DNA of 41,191 nucleotides from Defluviitaleaceae bacterium (GTDB lineage: Bacteria; Bacillota; Clostridia; Lachnospirales; WRAA01). The notes beneath the pieces are model-generated. The model was not told the origin of the DNA, ran no database searches, and saw only the letters and a list, made by a program, of their open reading frames with translations. Shown here piece by piece: positions 40,487-41,191 of this stretch. Position numbers and translations under genes: made by a program. Location of the stretch: assembly GCA_009780015.1 (NCBI GenBank), contig WRAW01000001.1, positions 78,012-119,202 of the forward strand, in the 5' to 3' direction. Position 1 is the first letter of the stretch, and each line of letters begins with the position of its first letter.

Positions 40487-40989
40487 TATGACGCATCCGC
40501 TCCTTTTGCTTCATTTTTAAACATGCCCACAATCAGGTCCTTGAGCTGGACGGCGTATCTGATAAACATAAGGGTAAGGCCGACGGGAACAGCCAGATAT
40601 GGGATGAACAGAGGCATTTGCAGAGCGGGGGAGGTCGAACCCATGCCGTACGCGCTGATAACAACGTTCATACCGGATCGGATTACAATAACACAGAATA
40701 TCATACAAATTACAACAACAATCATACGGAATATCGGCTTTAAAAATCCGGGAAGAGCCTGCTGAAGCGTGTCCATACTGGGATGCGCGTTTTCGCGCAC
40801 ACCAATACTTGCCCCCAGGAACACAAACCACACTATCATGTACCTGGCCGATTCCTCTACCCACGGCAGCGTAAAATTAAACCCATACCTCAAAATAACC
40901 TGCATAAACACAATCAATGACGTAATGATAAGTAAGCTTGAAGCTATTATTTCCTCCAACCTGTTGAGTTTGTCCACAAACTGTTTCAT
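40486..40989 (-). CDS. dctQ: TRAP transporter small permease DctQ
   Basis: The 167-aa protein has four membrane segments and the DctQ pattern LNRLEEIIASSLLIITSLIV then FMQVILRYGFNFTLPWVEES, followed by RYMIVWFVFLGASIGVRENAH. It stops by a 1-nt overlap with dctM. AAAGGGGGTATT precedes the ATG. The end motif AGAACCTGTAT of the palindromic element family lies just upstream. Confidence 0.92.
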   Translation of the reverse strand: MKQFVDKLNRLEEIIASSLLIITSLIVFMQVILRYGFNFTLPWVEESARYMIVWFVFLGASIGVRENAHPSMDTLQQALPGFLKPIFRMIVVVICMIFCVIVIRSGMNVVISAYGMGSTSPALQMPLFIPYLAVPVGLTLMFIRYAVQLKDLIVGMFKNEAKGADAS

Positions 40990-41006
40990 AATACCCCCTT
41001 TTATAC

Positions 41007-41063
41007 AGGTTCTTGCATCTGGGTTCAGATTTTTCGACTTTTAGAACTTGTGTTCAATAACGC
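41007..41063. repeat. Ends of a palindromic element (remnant)
   Basis: ACAGGTTCT (41007-41015) and AGAACTTGTGTTCAATAACGC (41043-41063) face each other 27 bp apart. The second matches the terminal inverted repeat of copies 1 and 3. It looks like an internally deleted copy next to the 84-bp repeat array. Confidence 0.5.
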
Positions 41064-41191
41064 TCAAATTCGTGCTTTCATGTTGTCTAAAACTCTTGCA
41101 ATGTAAAATCGGTACGATACTAAGTGGTTTTAGACAACGAAACGCGAACAATTTCGTGCTTTCATGTTGTCTAAAACTCTTGCAATGTAAA
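41064..41191. repeat. 84-bp palindromic tandem repeat array, locus 2 (runs off the window)
   Basis: GTTGTCTAAAAC recurs at 41082 and 41166, exactly 84 bp apart. GTTTTAGACAAC with GAAACGCGAACAA between forms the same palindrome as at 19581-19633. Units here are more alike than at locus 1. The array lies upstream of dctQ in the same relative orientation as locus 1 to spoIIGA. Confidence 0.8.

Overview
The window looks like chromosomal DNA of an endospore-forming, flagellated member of the Clostridia (Bacillota). It carries the spoIIGA-sigE pair, the flgM-flgN-flgK-flgL-fliW-csrA late flagellar block, ribonuclease Y and a DUF1540 protein. Genes are led by strong AGGAGG-type ribosome binding sites, and GTG and TTG starts are used. 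I do not try to name the species.

Layout, left to right. Positions 1-1190 hold the 3' part of a choline/carnitine O-acyltransferase. Positions 1331-3702 are an AT-richer pair of exported proteins (a lipoprotein and a C39-like cysteine peptidase), followed by an AT-rich gap. Positions 4041-7311 (minus) are a coupled MoxR ATPase / DUF58 / DUF4129-like membrane protein operon. Positions 7452-16047 (minus) are the late flagellar cluster, transcribed in the order ribbon-helix-helix protein, comF, flgM, flgN, flgK copy 1, two tandem 49-aa paralogues missed by the ORF track, flgK copy 2, flgL, fliW, csrA. Positions 16226-17532 are a palindromic element and a beta-lactamase-fold serine hydrolase. Positions 17776-19435 (minus) are sigE and spoIIGA, with a promoter that has an over-long spacer as in the Spo0A-driven spoIIG promoter. 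Next come an 84-bp palindromic repeat array, a DUF1540 gene, a DUF421 membrane protein, rny (apparently starting at AUC), and a FliD-like gene with its own sigma-28 type promoter.

Positions 24068-27356 hold an aldo/keto reductase with ferredoxin clusters, a small RHH regulator divergent from a Cys-rich small protein, an amidohydrolase and tRNA-Arg(ACG). Positions 27698-29495 hold DNA polymerase IV and an ECF transporter S component. From 29618 to the right edge is a carboxylate or sugar-acid uptake and catabolism region. It contains a collapsed PfkB/KDG-kinase pseudogene, a LarA-family nickel racemase/epimerase, a divergent LacI regulator with two matching operators, a complete tripartite tricarboxylate transporter (tctC-tctB-tctA), two Gfo/Idh/MocA oxidoreductases, and on the other strand an isochorismatase-like hydrolase with TRAP transporter subunits dctM and dctQ.

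The features most worth following are: the 49-aa protein pair between the two flgK genes; a family of palindromic elements with AGAACC ends and a shared GTACC-CGTAGC-GGTAC core; an 84-bp palindromic tandem repeat upstream of both spoIIGA and the TRAP genes; the AUC start of rny; and the internally deleted kinase pseudogene. All calls were read by eye from the sequence; no database search was run.
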